From positions 1,426,001 to 1,490,000 of the forward strand of contig NC_018396.1 in assembly GCF_000208865.1 (NCBI RefSeq): 64,000 bases of DNA, given 5' to 3'. This DNA is from Neospora caninum Liverpool. Lineage: Eukaryota > Apicomplexa > Conoidasida > Eucoccidiorida > Sarcocystidae. Positions 47,501 to 58,497 of the stretch are shown here, in pieces. A program made the translations under genes and the position numbers. Positions within the stretch are counted from its first letter, which is position 1; every line of letters begins with the position of its first letter. The notes below the pieces were generated by a model. The model was not told where the DNA came from. It ran no database searches and saw only the letters and a list, made by a program, of their open reading frames with translations.

Positions 47501-50352
47501 GTGCACGCTTCCGGGGTCGCGTCCCCGCCGTTGCCGTCTAACTATCGGCTTTAGCGTGTATGCGTTGGAACGCGGTTCAGAGAGAGGCACTCTTCTTGTC
47601 GGCGAGGGAGGTCCGTCGTGGCGCGCCCCGTCGGTTCGACTCTCTGCGCAGGACATAAACTCGCAGTTAAAACGGGCTGCTTCTAACCGTGTCCATCTTT
47701 GGTGCTTCCCCTTCCTTTTCTTCGTTCGCCTCCAGACGTTCGATTTCGCGGATCGCCTGGCGCCGCTGCCCCTAAAATCAAGCGGCCACGTTTTCGACTG
47801 GGAGGAATCAACGAACATTGTCAGGACAGCGTACAGTTCTTTCTCGCCGACCATGGCGAAGCTATTTGACCAGTTGCTGGACGAAGAGCGGATTGACGCG
47901 CCTGCAGTCCCCGGAAAACGCACGCCTGCATGCTACTTGGGCACGCCGACAACGGGGCCGTTCGTCGTTCTGCAGCACGTGGGACAGCAACATTGCGTCG
48001 AAACTCTCGCGCACGAAGCCGGTAAAAAGCTTGCTGGAGGGTTGTCAAAAAGCGCGCCGGTCGTAGGGCGGGCGGAACGCTCTTATTACCGTGGTACTCC
48101 AAGCCGCGCAGGAATTCACTGCGGTTTGTTCGGACGCGCACGGGATGGCTGGCCAGACGATTTTGCCCGTCCATGAATCAGCTGAGAATAGCTGCATTAG
48201 AAAGCGAGAGACAGAGGCCGTGACTCTGGTGTGAGCTGCGCAGTTTTCACGTGGTTTTCTGCTTTGCTTGCCCACAGGTCATGCCATCCACTCCATTCTC
48301 TCCTACGAGCAAGGAAACCTGCAGCACGTGCCACCATTGACGGTCGCTGAGATGGCGAGCCTCATGGGAGAGCGAATTGTCTTTGACAGCTTGCTGGGGC
48401 GCACGACGGATCCTGAGGAGCGCCTGGCTCTTCTGCTGAGTCATATTGATGGTTGGACCAGCACGGTTACCCGACAGCTTATGTTTGATGACTTCGAGGT
48501 AATTCGGCGGCAGCAGTCCAGCGCCGTAAACGCATGAGACACAGTGATTCGACAAAAACGGTGGGCGAAAGTGTCCTGCAGCAGTGAAGGAGAGACAGAT
48601 GGCTCTGACAATAGACAGTCGCAGGCTGGCCCCGCGACGCGCATGCCTTTGGGAACCGCCGGAGAAGCGTACGGGAAACCAGCGTCGGAGACTGCTTGTA
48701 TGGAACTTTGGGAGACCGAATTGATTTCGTTGGGGGGAGTCGGCGTACTGGCAGCTTTTGTGTTGAGCGCACAGCTTTCCCTGTGGCAACGACTTCGTCG
48801 CATCGACGGGGCAGTGTCTGTGATCACTTTGTTGTTGACACAGGTAACGCGTTCGAGAGACGATGCACAGAAAAATACTGTCTATGAGGATTGGTGTTTG
48901 TGTGCCGTTGCAGAGTAGAGTGCACGAGGCCCGCACTCAAGGGACAATACCGGACGGCGCATTCACAGCAATGTGGAAGGAAGCTCTGGAGTAGGTTACT
49001 CACAGGTTCCGCCGTCGCGACCGCTGTCGGTGCTTTTACGGTTGTTGCACAGACGCCGAATGATAGCGCTCGATGGAGAAATCGGGGGAATTGCGTCGGC
49101 GATTGGGGCCGTAGAATTCGTGCCTCTGTGCCGGTTCGTTGATACCTCGTGGAGAAGAGAGAGGGGCGCGTTCTAACCAAGTGCAGCGCTGACGCGCATC
49201 GAGTTCTGCGGGGCTCACCGGGATCCCGTGTCACACGTTGTTGCCGGCAGCGTAGATCACTAGAGATTCCAGGTCATCTTGCATATCGGTAGGATATTGA
49301 AATCCAACACCTGTAGCTATCTGGACTCTTGACGCACCGGGCCCAAGGCACCATTGTGGGGCTCTCTGCATGCACGGCATTCCCGACAACTTCCCGATAA
49401 CAATCAGTTTGAACGGGTTCCTTGTTAACGCTCGAGCCGCCAAACCGAGAACCGTCACAGGAGCAACAGCGAGAAAAGTAGTTTCCGTAGATCGATCTGT
49501 GTGGTTCTGTCTGGTCTGAAAAACGTTACTGACGCTTCGGTGTGAGTCGGACCAATCCGAGTTCATTGCGTTCCCAGTCCTGCTTTCCGAAATGGTACCT
49601 GTGAACAGGAAGTACTTCGGTGCTGAAGGCGAGGTTTTTGACAGCTTTGCAAACGCGGAGTTGGATTGGGTCCGCATTCCACATTTTCATCGACAACCCT
49701 TCTATGTCCACGCGTACGCGTTCTCCGAGCTTGCGGTGGGATCTCTCTATGGCGTGTACAAGACGTCGCCCAATGGCTTCGAACAGAAATACCTCGACGT
49801 ACTGCGGTCAGGAAACAAAAAGAGTTTCGAAGAGATCATGACGCCCTTCGGCCTGGACCCCTCCGTCGAGTCTTTCTGGGCTGATGCCATGAAAGCTACA
49901 GGAGGTGAGGACAGATGCCTAGCCCAACTGGGATATTCATCTCGTGCTGTCGGAACAACGACGCGAAACAGCTATCCCGGCGACGCCTGTTAGCGTAGAC
50001 ATTTTGTGGCCGCTTTTTAAATGCCCCGGGTGGAGCAACGTGGGAGAAGCGAAAGGAAAGAAGTAGCAAGGCAGCTGCTTTTCATGTGCAAGAACAACGC
50101 TTTTCTCGTCAGTGTTGTGGCGACCCGTTGCTGACGGCGTGTAACACAGTGACCTCCCAGTGGCTATCATGTTCTTGTTAAAATAGGCGTATTTCTCCCG
50201 GGTGTTCAACCGTGGCAGGTTTCGAAACGAACTGCATGTGTTCTTCAGAAATTCACATTTTGTGTTCGAATCTGGAATCTGTGGATGCACTGTTGCCAGG
50301 AGCGGTGATGGACCAGGCCGAGGCCCTCGCAGCAGAGCTGGACTTAATCTGA
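44541..50352 (+). CDS. Peptidase family M3 oligopeptidase (oligoendopeptidase F-like), about 654 residues, 11 exons
   Basis: Exons: 44541-44630, 44796-44850, 45393-45693, 46178-46516, 46828-46924, 47165-47314, 47736-48021, 48278-48498, 48914-48990, 49609-49904, 50300-50352; phases agree throughout. The N-terminal LPRYNLTRHFGY and helical region match oligoendopeptidase F. The zinc site is HEAGHAIHS (His437, Glu438, His441), split by intron 47-48 kb inside the Gly codon, with the third ligand Glu464 in VAEMASLMGE. The C-terminal substrate-side block WVRIPHF and PFYVHAYAF is present. The enzyme should cleave short peptides, probably in the cytosol or an organelle. The start is uncertain: ATG 44541 has A at -3 and G at +4, but an in-frame ATG at 44388 would add 51 residues. 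The last exon could start at 50219 instead of 50300, in the same frame; the shorter form fits the family tail better. Confidence 0.85.
47072..47090. repeat. (CA)n microsatellite in M3 peptidase intron 5
   Basis: A CA dinucleotide run in intron 46925-47164, about 75 bases before the next acceptor. Confidence 0.9.
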
Positions 50353-51675
50353 TGAAATTGCGATCTTCTCTTTCGACGGTCGACGTGTCCAGTCAGAAGG
50401 CGCCTGTCGAAGGCGGTGGACACTGGAAACACTGGGTTGCTGATACAGAAGCTGTTGTATTCCCAGATATCAAGGAAAGACGACATAGGAGACACTCCGT
50501 CGGGAGGTGTCTGCTTGCAACGCTTGTTACCGATTTGTACTCGCCGATGGTACGCGACGGCTTCACAATCGCGTCGTTATGGCCGTAGTATAAGTCATAT
50601 GCCGTGAGGCTATGCTACTACTGCCCTTGGACTGTGCCTGCGCTTCTGCGTGCCGTGGCGCTTGTGACAGGACGACATTCTTGCATGCGTTGTTTAGCTG
50701 CATGATGCATCCCGGCGAACTGCCCCCCGTGGGTTCACGATAGGCCAGTGGTTTCATGTTTTCGCCTCGCACATGAGCGCAAAGTAGGCCCGTGGTTCTG
50801 GTTACAGAATTTCACTTCGTACGCCAGTTGCTTTTTGCCCGAGCACCAGTCAAGTTAACTCTGTGCCGGGAGCTCCTCGCTGGGACATGCCGGAGGTCGG
50901 CGCCTGTTTATGCTACCAACTTCTTGCAGACATTCGAATGTTGGCATTAGTTTGTATCAGTATGCAACTAGCTACAGGATGAAATCACCCAGTGTTGCCA
51001 AACGAATCCACATAGGGCCGGTTGCGCGTTTTTTTTGGCCGTATCGCCTCACGTTCTCACAGTTATTTCGATGCTGCGTAGAGGCGGTACCATGAGTTCG
51101 CGAGTGGCAGCTGTAGGGTTTTAATACAAATACGGACTGACGTTTGATGCACAGAAAGGATGCACGTCACGCTGGTGCCACAGTCTCTTACCCAAGTCGC
51201 TTTGCGGTGCTTATTGACTGAAACTTATTGATACCGGTTCTCGGAACCCTCGCGTGTGTAGACACTGGACTCTGACGGCTACGAAGGCTCATGCCGATTT
51301 GCTGTGTTACTTTTTCGTTAACGCCTCCTGTGCCTGCCAACCCGACTCCATTGTGGACTGAAACATTAATGCATACTGCAACGCTCTACATATAATATAT
51401 ATATATATATATATGTTTTCTTAGTATGCGTTTCTTTAGTTGGCCCTTGTAAAACCCACTGACGTAACCTTATACTCTGCACGCCGGCGGAATCGCTGGA
51501 AAGGTGAGTTTTTTCGGAAAGTAGCTAAGCGCGTTCGACCAACAAGAAACAAAAACAGAGTCAGTTACCAGTTATGCATGAAAAACAGCCCAGGACAATG
51601 CAAGATTCGCTGTCAGAATACCAATACGGGGACCAGTCTACCAGCACATCTCCAGCGCCTAAGAGTTGTTCAGAT
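50353..51675. other. Convergent 3' spacer between the M3 peptidase and EF1B
   Basis: It holds the 3' UTRs of both genes. No coding frame or RNA gene was recognised. The AT-rich right end includes a TA microsatellite. Confidence 0.5.
51395..51414. repeat. (TA)n microsatellite
   Basis: A TA dinucleotide run 260 bases beyond the EF1B stop codon, possibly within or beyond its 3' UTR. Confidence 0.85.
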
Positions 51676-53418
51676 TTACAGCTTGTTGAAGGAAACGATT
51701 TCTGCCGACTGCACGAGACCGTATGTTTCTTCATCTTCCTCCTCGTCCTCGTCGTCTCCCTCCTGGCGCTTCGCCAACTTCTCCAACTGCTCCGGAGTCA
51801 TGCCCAGTGCCTCGATCTGATCGACGATTTCGTTCGTGTTCACGATATCGTCCAAGATTGTGCAGCAAAGCTGAATGGAAAGGGAAACACCAAGTCCAGC
51901 ATACCAGTACGTTACAACCATCAAAACTCCGCCCCCCTCCAGGCATCCTGTGGCGAAGTCCGCTAGAAGGAAATAGCGGCACAAAAAAGAGAATCTGGTC
52001 TCACTTTGCAGCGACCCTCTGGAAACACTTGATGGGGGCGGCTACAGGCGCTGTCCAAACCGTGTAAGAAAATTGGAAATGATTTTTCAACCGCCGACTG
52101 AAGCTGCCGATCAAAGTCAACACTAGACGAACCTGGAGCTTGTAGAGTCCGAAAGCGACGGGAACCTTCTTGACAGCCTCGCCCCAGGTGACACCCTCGA
52201 TGTTAATTTCCTTGCACAGCTTGGCAATCTCATCCAGACTGGTGTCCGCGTCTGCGGGCTTGACTTCAATGACAAGGGAAGACTTGTTAATCACCTCCTT
52301 CTTCTTCTTTCCCGCAGCCTCCTTTTTCTTCGACTCGGCCAGCTTCTTCACGGCCTCCTTGTCGGCATCATCCTCGCCTGTGTGGCGGCACACAAAACGG
52401 ACATAGGCAATTTTGACCATTCGCGGAAAAAGACACACCGGATGACCCCGGCTTCGATCCGAGCCAATCCTGCGATGGCGCCTGTCTTTTATGTGTGAGT
52501 CGACGCAGTTATAACGCGACGGGGGGAGAACACGGGGGAAAGTGCTTCACGAATTAACGTTTAAACATGAGTTGAATGATGGACTTCGCTTCGCGAGAGT
52601 CGACCGGCACAACGCCTCGAAATAAAACAAAACTGGACGCCAGGGTGATAACATGCTCCCACGTTAAGTCGCGGCATGCTCTAGTTGAATGCGTGATCTA
52701 ATCGTCTTATTCCAATGCTCGGGCTAGCGAAGCAAGAAAAAATTCTCTGGTATATCCTCCCTACACGGAGAGGGAACTCCAAGGGAGACACGTGTTGAGC
52801 ACTTTCGGGGCCAGTTTTACGGTAGCTGGACTGTGCCGGCAGTACTTACAAAGAGTTCTTAACCTCCCCCCCTCCACCCCCAGAGCTCTCTCAAAAGACG
52901 GCAGCCGCTGAATGTGAAAACATTTAGTTTGAGGGTTTCAGCACTTCCCTCGCCATCAGGGTTGTACTCTTTAACTGGAAGTGCACGGCAGCACTCGCTT
53001 TTCCTCGTGGATGTCCCCCGGACCGAGAACAACGCAGTTTTTCGGCACTGACTGAAGGCCGCTCCTTCCCCAGGAATCCATAGCTCTCTCTTGGGACGTG
53101 GCACATCTCCTCAGAAAGAACGCACTTACCAAAGAGATCAATATCATCGTCGTCTTCCTCCTTCTTGGGCTTCTCTGCTGTCAGTTCCCCCTTGGGCCAC
53201 GCGGCCTTCTGAACGGGGGAGAAATGGGAGACATGGCGGTACCACCGACTGGCGTCGACGAATTTCGTCGCGTTCGGCGCACCGAGAAGCTTGGAAAAAA
53301 TGATGGCGTCATCCTGGGTGGCCGTGTACCCTGTGATAAAGGACCGAGACGCGAGATACTCGTTAAGTTTCCCCACGCCGATGTCACTCTTCAGGTTTCC
53401 GAAATCGGGGACCACCAT
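51676..53418 (-). CDS. Translation elongation factor 1-beta (eEF1B guanine-exchange subunit), 242 residues, 3 exons
   Basis: Exons 53418-53130, 52377-52133 and 51870-51676 join in phases 1 and 0. The start is in CACAATGG, a strong context. Layout: an N-terminal GST-C-like helical domain (PDFGNLKSDIGVGKLNEYL, SFITGYTATQ) at 1-60; an acidic hinge and DDDIDLFG at 91-97, the conserved CK2-site region, joined by exon 2 to EDDADKEA; a Lys-rich linker; then the exchange domain from about 130 (KSSLVIEVKPADADTSLDEI, EGVTWG, VAFGLYKLQ) and the last exon (CCTILDDIV ... GLVQSAEIVSFNKL). It recharges EF1A with GTP in the cytosol. Odd point: about 25 mostly acidic residues (KRQEGDDEDEEEDEE) interrupt the usually compact C-terminus. 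Expected to be highly expressed. Confidence 0.93.
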
Positions 53419-55537
53419 TGTGTCGAGCAGGGAATAATCAAGAGGAAAGTCGAGTGGTCACCTTTACGAAGGTATCGAAGGTTTGAAAACAGGCACAAAG
53501 AACAAAAAGGACAATCGACGAGGGAAAGGATGCAAGTGAACAGAACAGGGAAAAGCACGCTCCTCCGGCCAATTAGGCAGGAGACAACGCAAAGAGTCGT
53601 GCTCGATGGTACGGATGTCCCTCGCGCGCAACGGCGATGGATCGTCCACTAGGAGGTGATGAGGTTGCGCAAAAACACGGAGAAAATCTCGACAGCGGAG
53701 ACGGACGGAGGTTCCATCGAGACTGCACCACCGACGTGTTGGTCGAGAAAGACCACCGGTTGCCGCCGAAGCGTCGGTACGAGGGTGCGTCTGCAGACTT
53801 CCTCAAAAAGACTCCGGTATCACATTTTGAGGCAGCACCTGTCCAAGGTAGGTTAGCCGCTCCATGGAAACGGGCACAGTTTTCATTCGATTCAAAAGGC
53901 GCTGATGGCGCCTGTGTGGGGTGGAAGGCCAAAGAGCTCAGCGCTTTGCATAGACTGCCCAATTATTTTTCTCGGCAGCTCTCAACTCGATACACTCCTG
54001 GGGCAGTCACTCAAAACACTTTTTCTCAGCGCGGTAATAGCCGCGAGGTTTATGAAGATGATCCACCAAATCCGCTGTGAGGGGAAGAAATGGGGCTTCT
54101 GTGTCCTCTCGAAAGAGCCTCTTGGAGTAAGCGGACAGCGCATAACTGCTGGGTAAAGTGTCGCGAAAACGCTCCAGACACCTTCGAAATTTCCACTGAA
54201 TCTCGCGAAGACCGAGCACAAATTCACGAGTATAACTTCTTCAAACAAGTGAGCGTAGGGGCATCTGGTGGTGCAGAAACTGTCCCGATCCAACCTGTTA
54301 CTGAAGAATGAAAAACCTACCAAAGCTGTAAGGACTTGCGGCTACGTGGGAAGGAAGACTTGGACACTCGGGCCCCCCATTGCTGTATTTCGGAAGCAAT
54401 GTTGAAGAATGAAAGATAGCACATGCACCACGCATCCTACACTTTTGGCATTGGCCCCGTACCTGGTACTGTTTGCAGCTTGCTGAGCGTTGCCTTTTAG
54501 ATGCTACACAGCCTGTGAAGGCGATGGATTCGGAACAAATTCCGGGCTGCTACCGAGTTTCAGCAATCACCGGATTAGAGATGCCGAGCACGACGGTCAA
54601 AGAGGGGCTGAATTGGTGTTAACTCGTCTAACTGCGTCTTACTTCTATTCTTAGATACTGGTTGGCAGTGGAGTTTCCTATCATATGCAAACTGTACTTT
54701 CTGCCGGGAAACAGGCACAGTCCTCGCCCAGATCATAACTAGTGCTACAGCTTGGCAAGGAAAAGGCCTCCATCCGCTAGGAACTAAACAATGTGTCTGG
54801 CTATATTCGCTATTTCGTCCAAAGGCACCATTTGGCCCACGGAAAAGACGCGTTCTGTCCACAGCCAGAGTTCGGGACCTCAGCTTGCTTGGTAGTTCCA
54901 GCGTCTTGAACTTTCCTCGGGCTCCCCCCGTCAGGGTCGTAATCACGTGAGCACCAACGCTCCGTATACTCGCTCTCTCGGTTCGAATTGTTCACGCAAT
55001 AATTAGTCGTAACCGTATTTTAGGGACTTAAGCCTGACTGAATATACGAAGAAGCTGCCACTAAGGGTCTCCTGTGTGAGGGAGGAGCTAGGCCGTTTGT
55101 CTTGCCGCTTGTCTTGCTGCTCGTATGCCAGAAACGTATTTGTGGAACGAATGGAATTGTCGTGAAGTGTGCGCCGCGGACATGCGTTGCCTTCGCTGCG
55201 ATGTGCAAAGGCGCAATACCTTAAATTACGTTTCTGAAACAACAGCCTTGCCGAGCAAGGCACAGACTCGCAGTTGAGGAACTGAATTCGGCGCGCAAGA
55301 GGGAAACACCACGCACATTTGAAGGAAGGAACTGATAGATGCTGACCATCGTTTTTACCGTGAGCAAGAGAACGGTGCTTTTTCGCGTGGTCAATCCCGT
55401 TACCTGGCACATTTTGTGGCCACCCGAAAAAGGCCTTTTCTTCCCCCCCCTGTCAGCTCTAGATTCTGGCAACGGGCGTGCACACGACGACGAGCGTGGA
55501 CGGTCCTTCTCCCCAGTCTAATTTTCAGTCAAGAGCA
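53419..55537. other. Spacer between EF1B (5' end) and lipoyl synthase (3' end)
   Basis: It contains the EF1B promoter and leader, the doubtful plus-strand frame listed at 53637-54080, and from about 54,320 to 55,537 nothing gene-like. Several splice-like sites occur at 53847, 53977, 54029 and 54126 on the plus strand but I could not chain them in phase. Confidence 0.45.
53637..54080 (+). CDS. Doubtful hypothetical frame, 147 codons, head-to-head with EF1B
   Basis: An ATG (context GGCGATGG) opens a frame that runs to TGA 54078-54080. The first part (GGDEVAQKHGENLDSGDG, then KRRYEGASADFLKK) has a mixed, soluble-protein-like composition, and a good donor (CCAAG|GTAGGT) ends at 53847. The later part looks less coding, and a neighbouring frame with LLGQSLKTLFLSAVIAARF is more hydrophobic. 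No acceptor restored phase. It lies only 218 bases from the EF1B start, so it may simply be EF1B leader or promoter sequence. No family was recognised. Confidence 0.2.
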   Translation: MDRPLGGDEVAQKHGENLDSGDGRRFHRDCTTDVLVEKDHRLPPKRRYEGASADFLKKTPVSHFEAAPVQGRLAAPWKRAQFSFDSKGADGACVGWKAKELSALHRLPNYFSRQLSTRYTPGAVTQNTFSQRGNSREVYEDDPPNPL

Positions 55538-58497
55538 TTACTCGTTTGCTCCAAATGTCGTTGTGGTCCCCTTCATTGTACCGACATCGGCTTCCAGCTT
55601 GACCTGTTTCACAGCTTCCCGACCGTTTTTTCTTGCACCATCAATAAGATGCTTCATGAAGTACTCCCCTGCCTTGTAAGATGAGCGCACCAGCGGGCCG
55701 CTAGCCACGTACTTGAATCCCATCTTCTCCGCAATCTCCTGATATTTTTTGAACGTTTCCGGAGCGACATATTCAACGACCCCTAGCTGCTGTTTTGTTG
55801 GCCGGAGATACTGACCGAGAGTCACAACGTCGACGTCGTGAGCGCGAAGATCCCGGAGAGTTTGGACAACCTCTTCTTCGGTTTCGCCGAGTCCAACCAT
55901 TATCGAGGACTTTGTGAAGAGTGAGGGGTTGGACTTCTTTGCGAGCTGAAGGACACGTAGAGATTGGTCGTACTTTGCTCTCTTATCCCGAACGTAGGGG
56001 GTCAAACGCCGAACTGTCTCGATGTTGTGAGCGTACACATCCAACCCCGATTGCGCGAGTGTACGGACGGACTGCAGAAGCATAGCAAGCAGCGACAGAA
56101 CCAAACAACCGTAGGACGGGAAGCCGTCGAATCCTCGAAAACGAGCGGCAGAGGTCAGCATCACGCCGCTGGGACACACACGTGGTTGCGCCAATCAACG
56201 CTGTCAGACAGCTAAGCAACGGACAGGCAGCACCAGCGACAAGACGCCAGACCCAAACACACATTCCTTCACCGCAGCAAAATGCAAGTACAAAACATTG
56301 CATCACGATGCAATCTGCACTGAGGGTAAGGTGGGAGTGCGTTCAACTTAATTCTTCTGCGGCGACCACCGGGCCGCCACGCACGCGAAAAAAACTGGCA
56401 GGAGTCTCGCTTGGTAACGCTGCTATGCGTGCGAGCTATACCGCAGTTCGTCTCTCGGCTCCTTTAGTAGAATTGTTCAACACTACGTCAAAACGCCACT
56501 GCTGTCACCACACTGTAGATCAGAGAGAAAGGAGAGGCGACAGGGCGAAAGCGGCCCAGGACTGACCTCTTCCATTCCTTGGAAATCCGAGACAAGGCAT
56601 TCGATGAGCATCGAAGGCTTCGCCTTTTTGACCAGCTGGACCGTTCGAGCGAAGTGACCTGCGCCTCCGTCGGGCATGTCGTCTCTGAAACGCAGAGCAA
56701 GGAAATATAGCCCTGTCCGGCTGTTCGCGACAGAAGGCTGGGTGTGTGCTGGCCGCAAAGGAAGCCTCTGTGTGAAAACGCGTTTGCCTGTCTCTTGTCA
56801 TGCTCTCTTGGCCACTTGGTCCCGGCTCTGTCTCTCACAAGCTCGAGATGCCTCACCAGATGACCAGTTGAGCTCCGGCGGACCACACTGTACCCACACA
56901 TGCAGGGGTTCGAAACAGTTTCTGTTCAACAGTTCGGTCCCTCCTCTGACGACCAGGTGTTGTGCTCGACTGCGCCCCCTTGCGTGGTCCACGTTCAACC
57001 AAAGCGGAGAGGATCCTCATCACGATCCCTTGCTGCTCTGTCTCCGTCTCTCTCCAGGCGTGTCTCCAGTTGTGCTGCGTCGCCTCTGTCTCCTCGCCCG
57101 CCGCCGCTGCGCCCTACCTGTCGACACTTGTCATGACAACGTAGTCGATGTCCCACTTGGCCACCGCATCCGCGACTTTCTCGGGTTCTAATGGATCGGG
57201 AGGAGGCGGTTTGCTCGACGTTTTGATTGCACAGAATCGACATCCTCGCGTGCACGTGTCGCCCAAGAGAATTAGAGTGGCAGTTCCTCCGTTCCAGCAC
57301 TCCCCGATGTTCGGGCACTGGGCCTCTTCGCACACCTGCGTGGCACAGAGAGCAATCGCACAGCACCGACGCCAGTAACTCGGAGACACCACGAAACACG
57401 AAGGGCCAGAACGTTCCCGGAAAAACGGGAAATGCCATTCGAGAGAGTAGCCACACAAGAGAGAAATTCAAACGGTGCGCCTGAGTCATCGAGAGCGAGA
57501 AATGCGCGCATCCTACGAGTCTCTCCGTACGCCCTATTTACTGGTCGTTCTGTGCCTAACCAGGGTAAGCCTTGCTGCTGCCCAAAGCAGTGGCCATAAG
57601 CCAGAAATATTCTTCGAGTTCACTGCCGCACCCTTCTCGCAAACCCGTTGCCTCCCTTAATGAAAGACACACGCATAGACTTTACATAGCTTGGCAAGCA
57701 GTATAAAGATATATGTAAATGTATACAGATATATATATATATATGCATGTACATCAACGTCAGCGTTTGGGCATCGCCTGATGCGATCTGTTGCGCTGCG
57801 ACCACATAGAGGTACGCCCCTCCACCAGGGTCGGGATCGCATCTCTGTCCACCTCCCCATTCGGTTCACTGTTTGGACTTGTGTGTGTCTCCTTCCTTTC
57901 AGTCGTTTCGAGTGTCCGTTTGTGACCTACCGTGTGGAGGTCGAGGCCACGGATTTGTCTTTGCAGCTGTTGATAGCGTGATTCTTCTGCTCCACGAGAT
58001 GCAGCGTGTGGAGCTGGGACGTGGAACCAGTCGGGGCGCGGACCAGCCGTGGTTGTCCCGACGCGGGGAATGACTGCGCCTTTGTTTCCGCTTTGGGGGG
58101 AAACGGCGCCTTTTTCAGACCCACAGGACCGCCCTTGGGATCCGCAGCATCCAGCGAAAAGGGGGCTTCCGGCCGGATCAGCCGACGCCCGCGAGGCGCA
58201 CGGGAGAGACACCTGTGAGGGCCGCGACGGCAGCGCATGCGGGTGACCCGCGGTGGAGATAGTCAAACAAGAAGATGAACAAGGTGTAGACGGTGACAGA
58301 GGCGTCGACACGAAGGTGAGACGAAGACCAGCGCGCGATGCAAGTGAAACGCAGTCGGAAGACAGACTGCGAGACGGCCGGCGAGGAGACGCGAGAGCGG
58401 AAGCAGCAGAAGAAGATCCTCGAGCACAACGAGAGAAACTCACAGCCTCCGATTCAGAAACAGGCGACAACAGACACAGCAGAAGAAGCGTCGTCAT
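55538..58497 (-). CDS. LipA: Lipoyl synthase, apicoplast-type, 478 residues, 4 exons
   Basis: Exons 58497-57931, 57335-57118, 56684-56567 and 56071-55538 join in phases 0, 2 and 0. LipA is a radical-SAM enzyme that inserts two sulfurs into octanoyl-E2. Visible motifs: [12 protein letters not shown] (Cys191, 196, 202; auxiliary 4Fe-4S), CTRGCRFC (Cys217, 221, 224; radical-SAM CX3CX2C), [18 protein letters not shown], and C-terminal VRSSY (430-433), the auxiliary-cluster Ser. The start at 58497 puts [21 protein letters not shown] at the extreme N-terminus as a signal peptide; about 130 Ser/Arg/Pro-rich residues follow before PDWFHVPAP, fitting a bipartite apicoplast leader. An upstream in-frame ATG at 58629 would bury the signal; the longer frame to 58794 starts with GTG. 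In apicomplexans LipA lipoylates apicoplast pyruvate dehydrogenase. Confidence 0.92.
57729..57744. repeat. (TA)n microsatellite in LipA intron 1
   Basis: A short TA run in intron 57930-57336. Confidence 0.85.

Noticed and set aside
54970..55000. GGTTCGAATTG resembling a tRNA T-arm
   Set aside because: No acceptor, D or anticodon stems could be paired around it.
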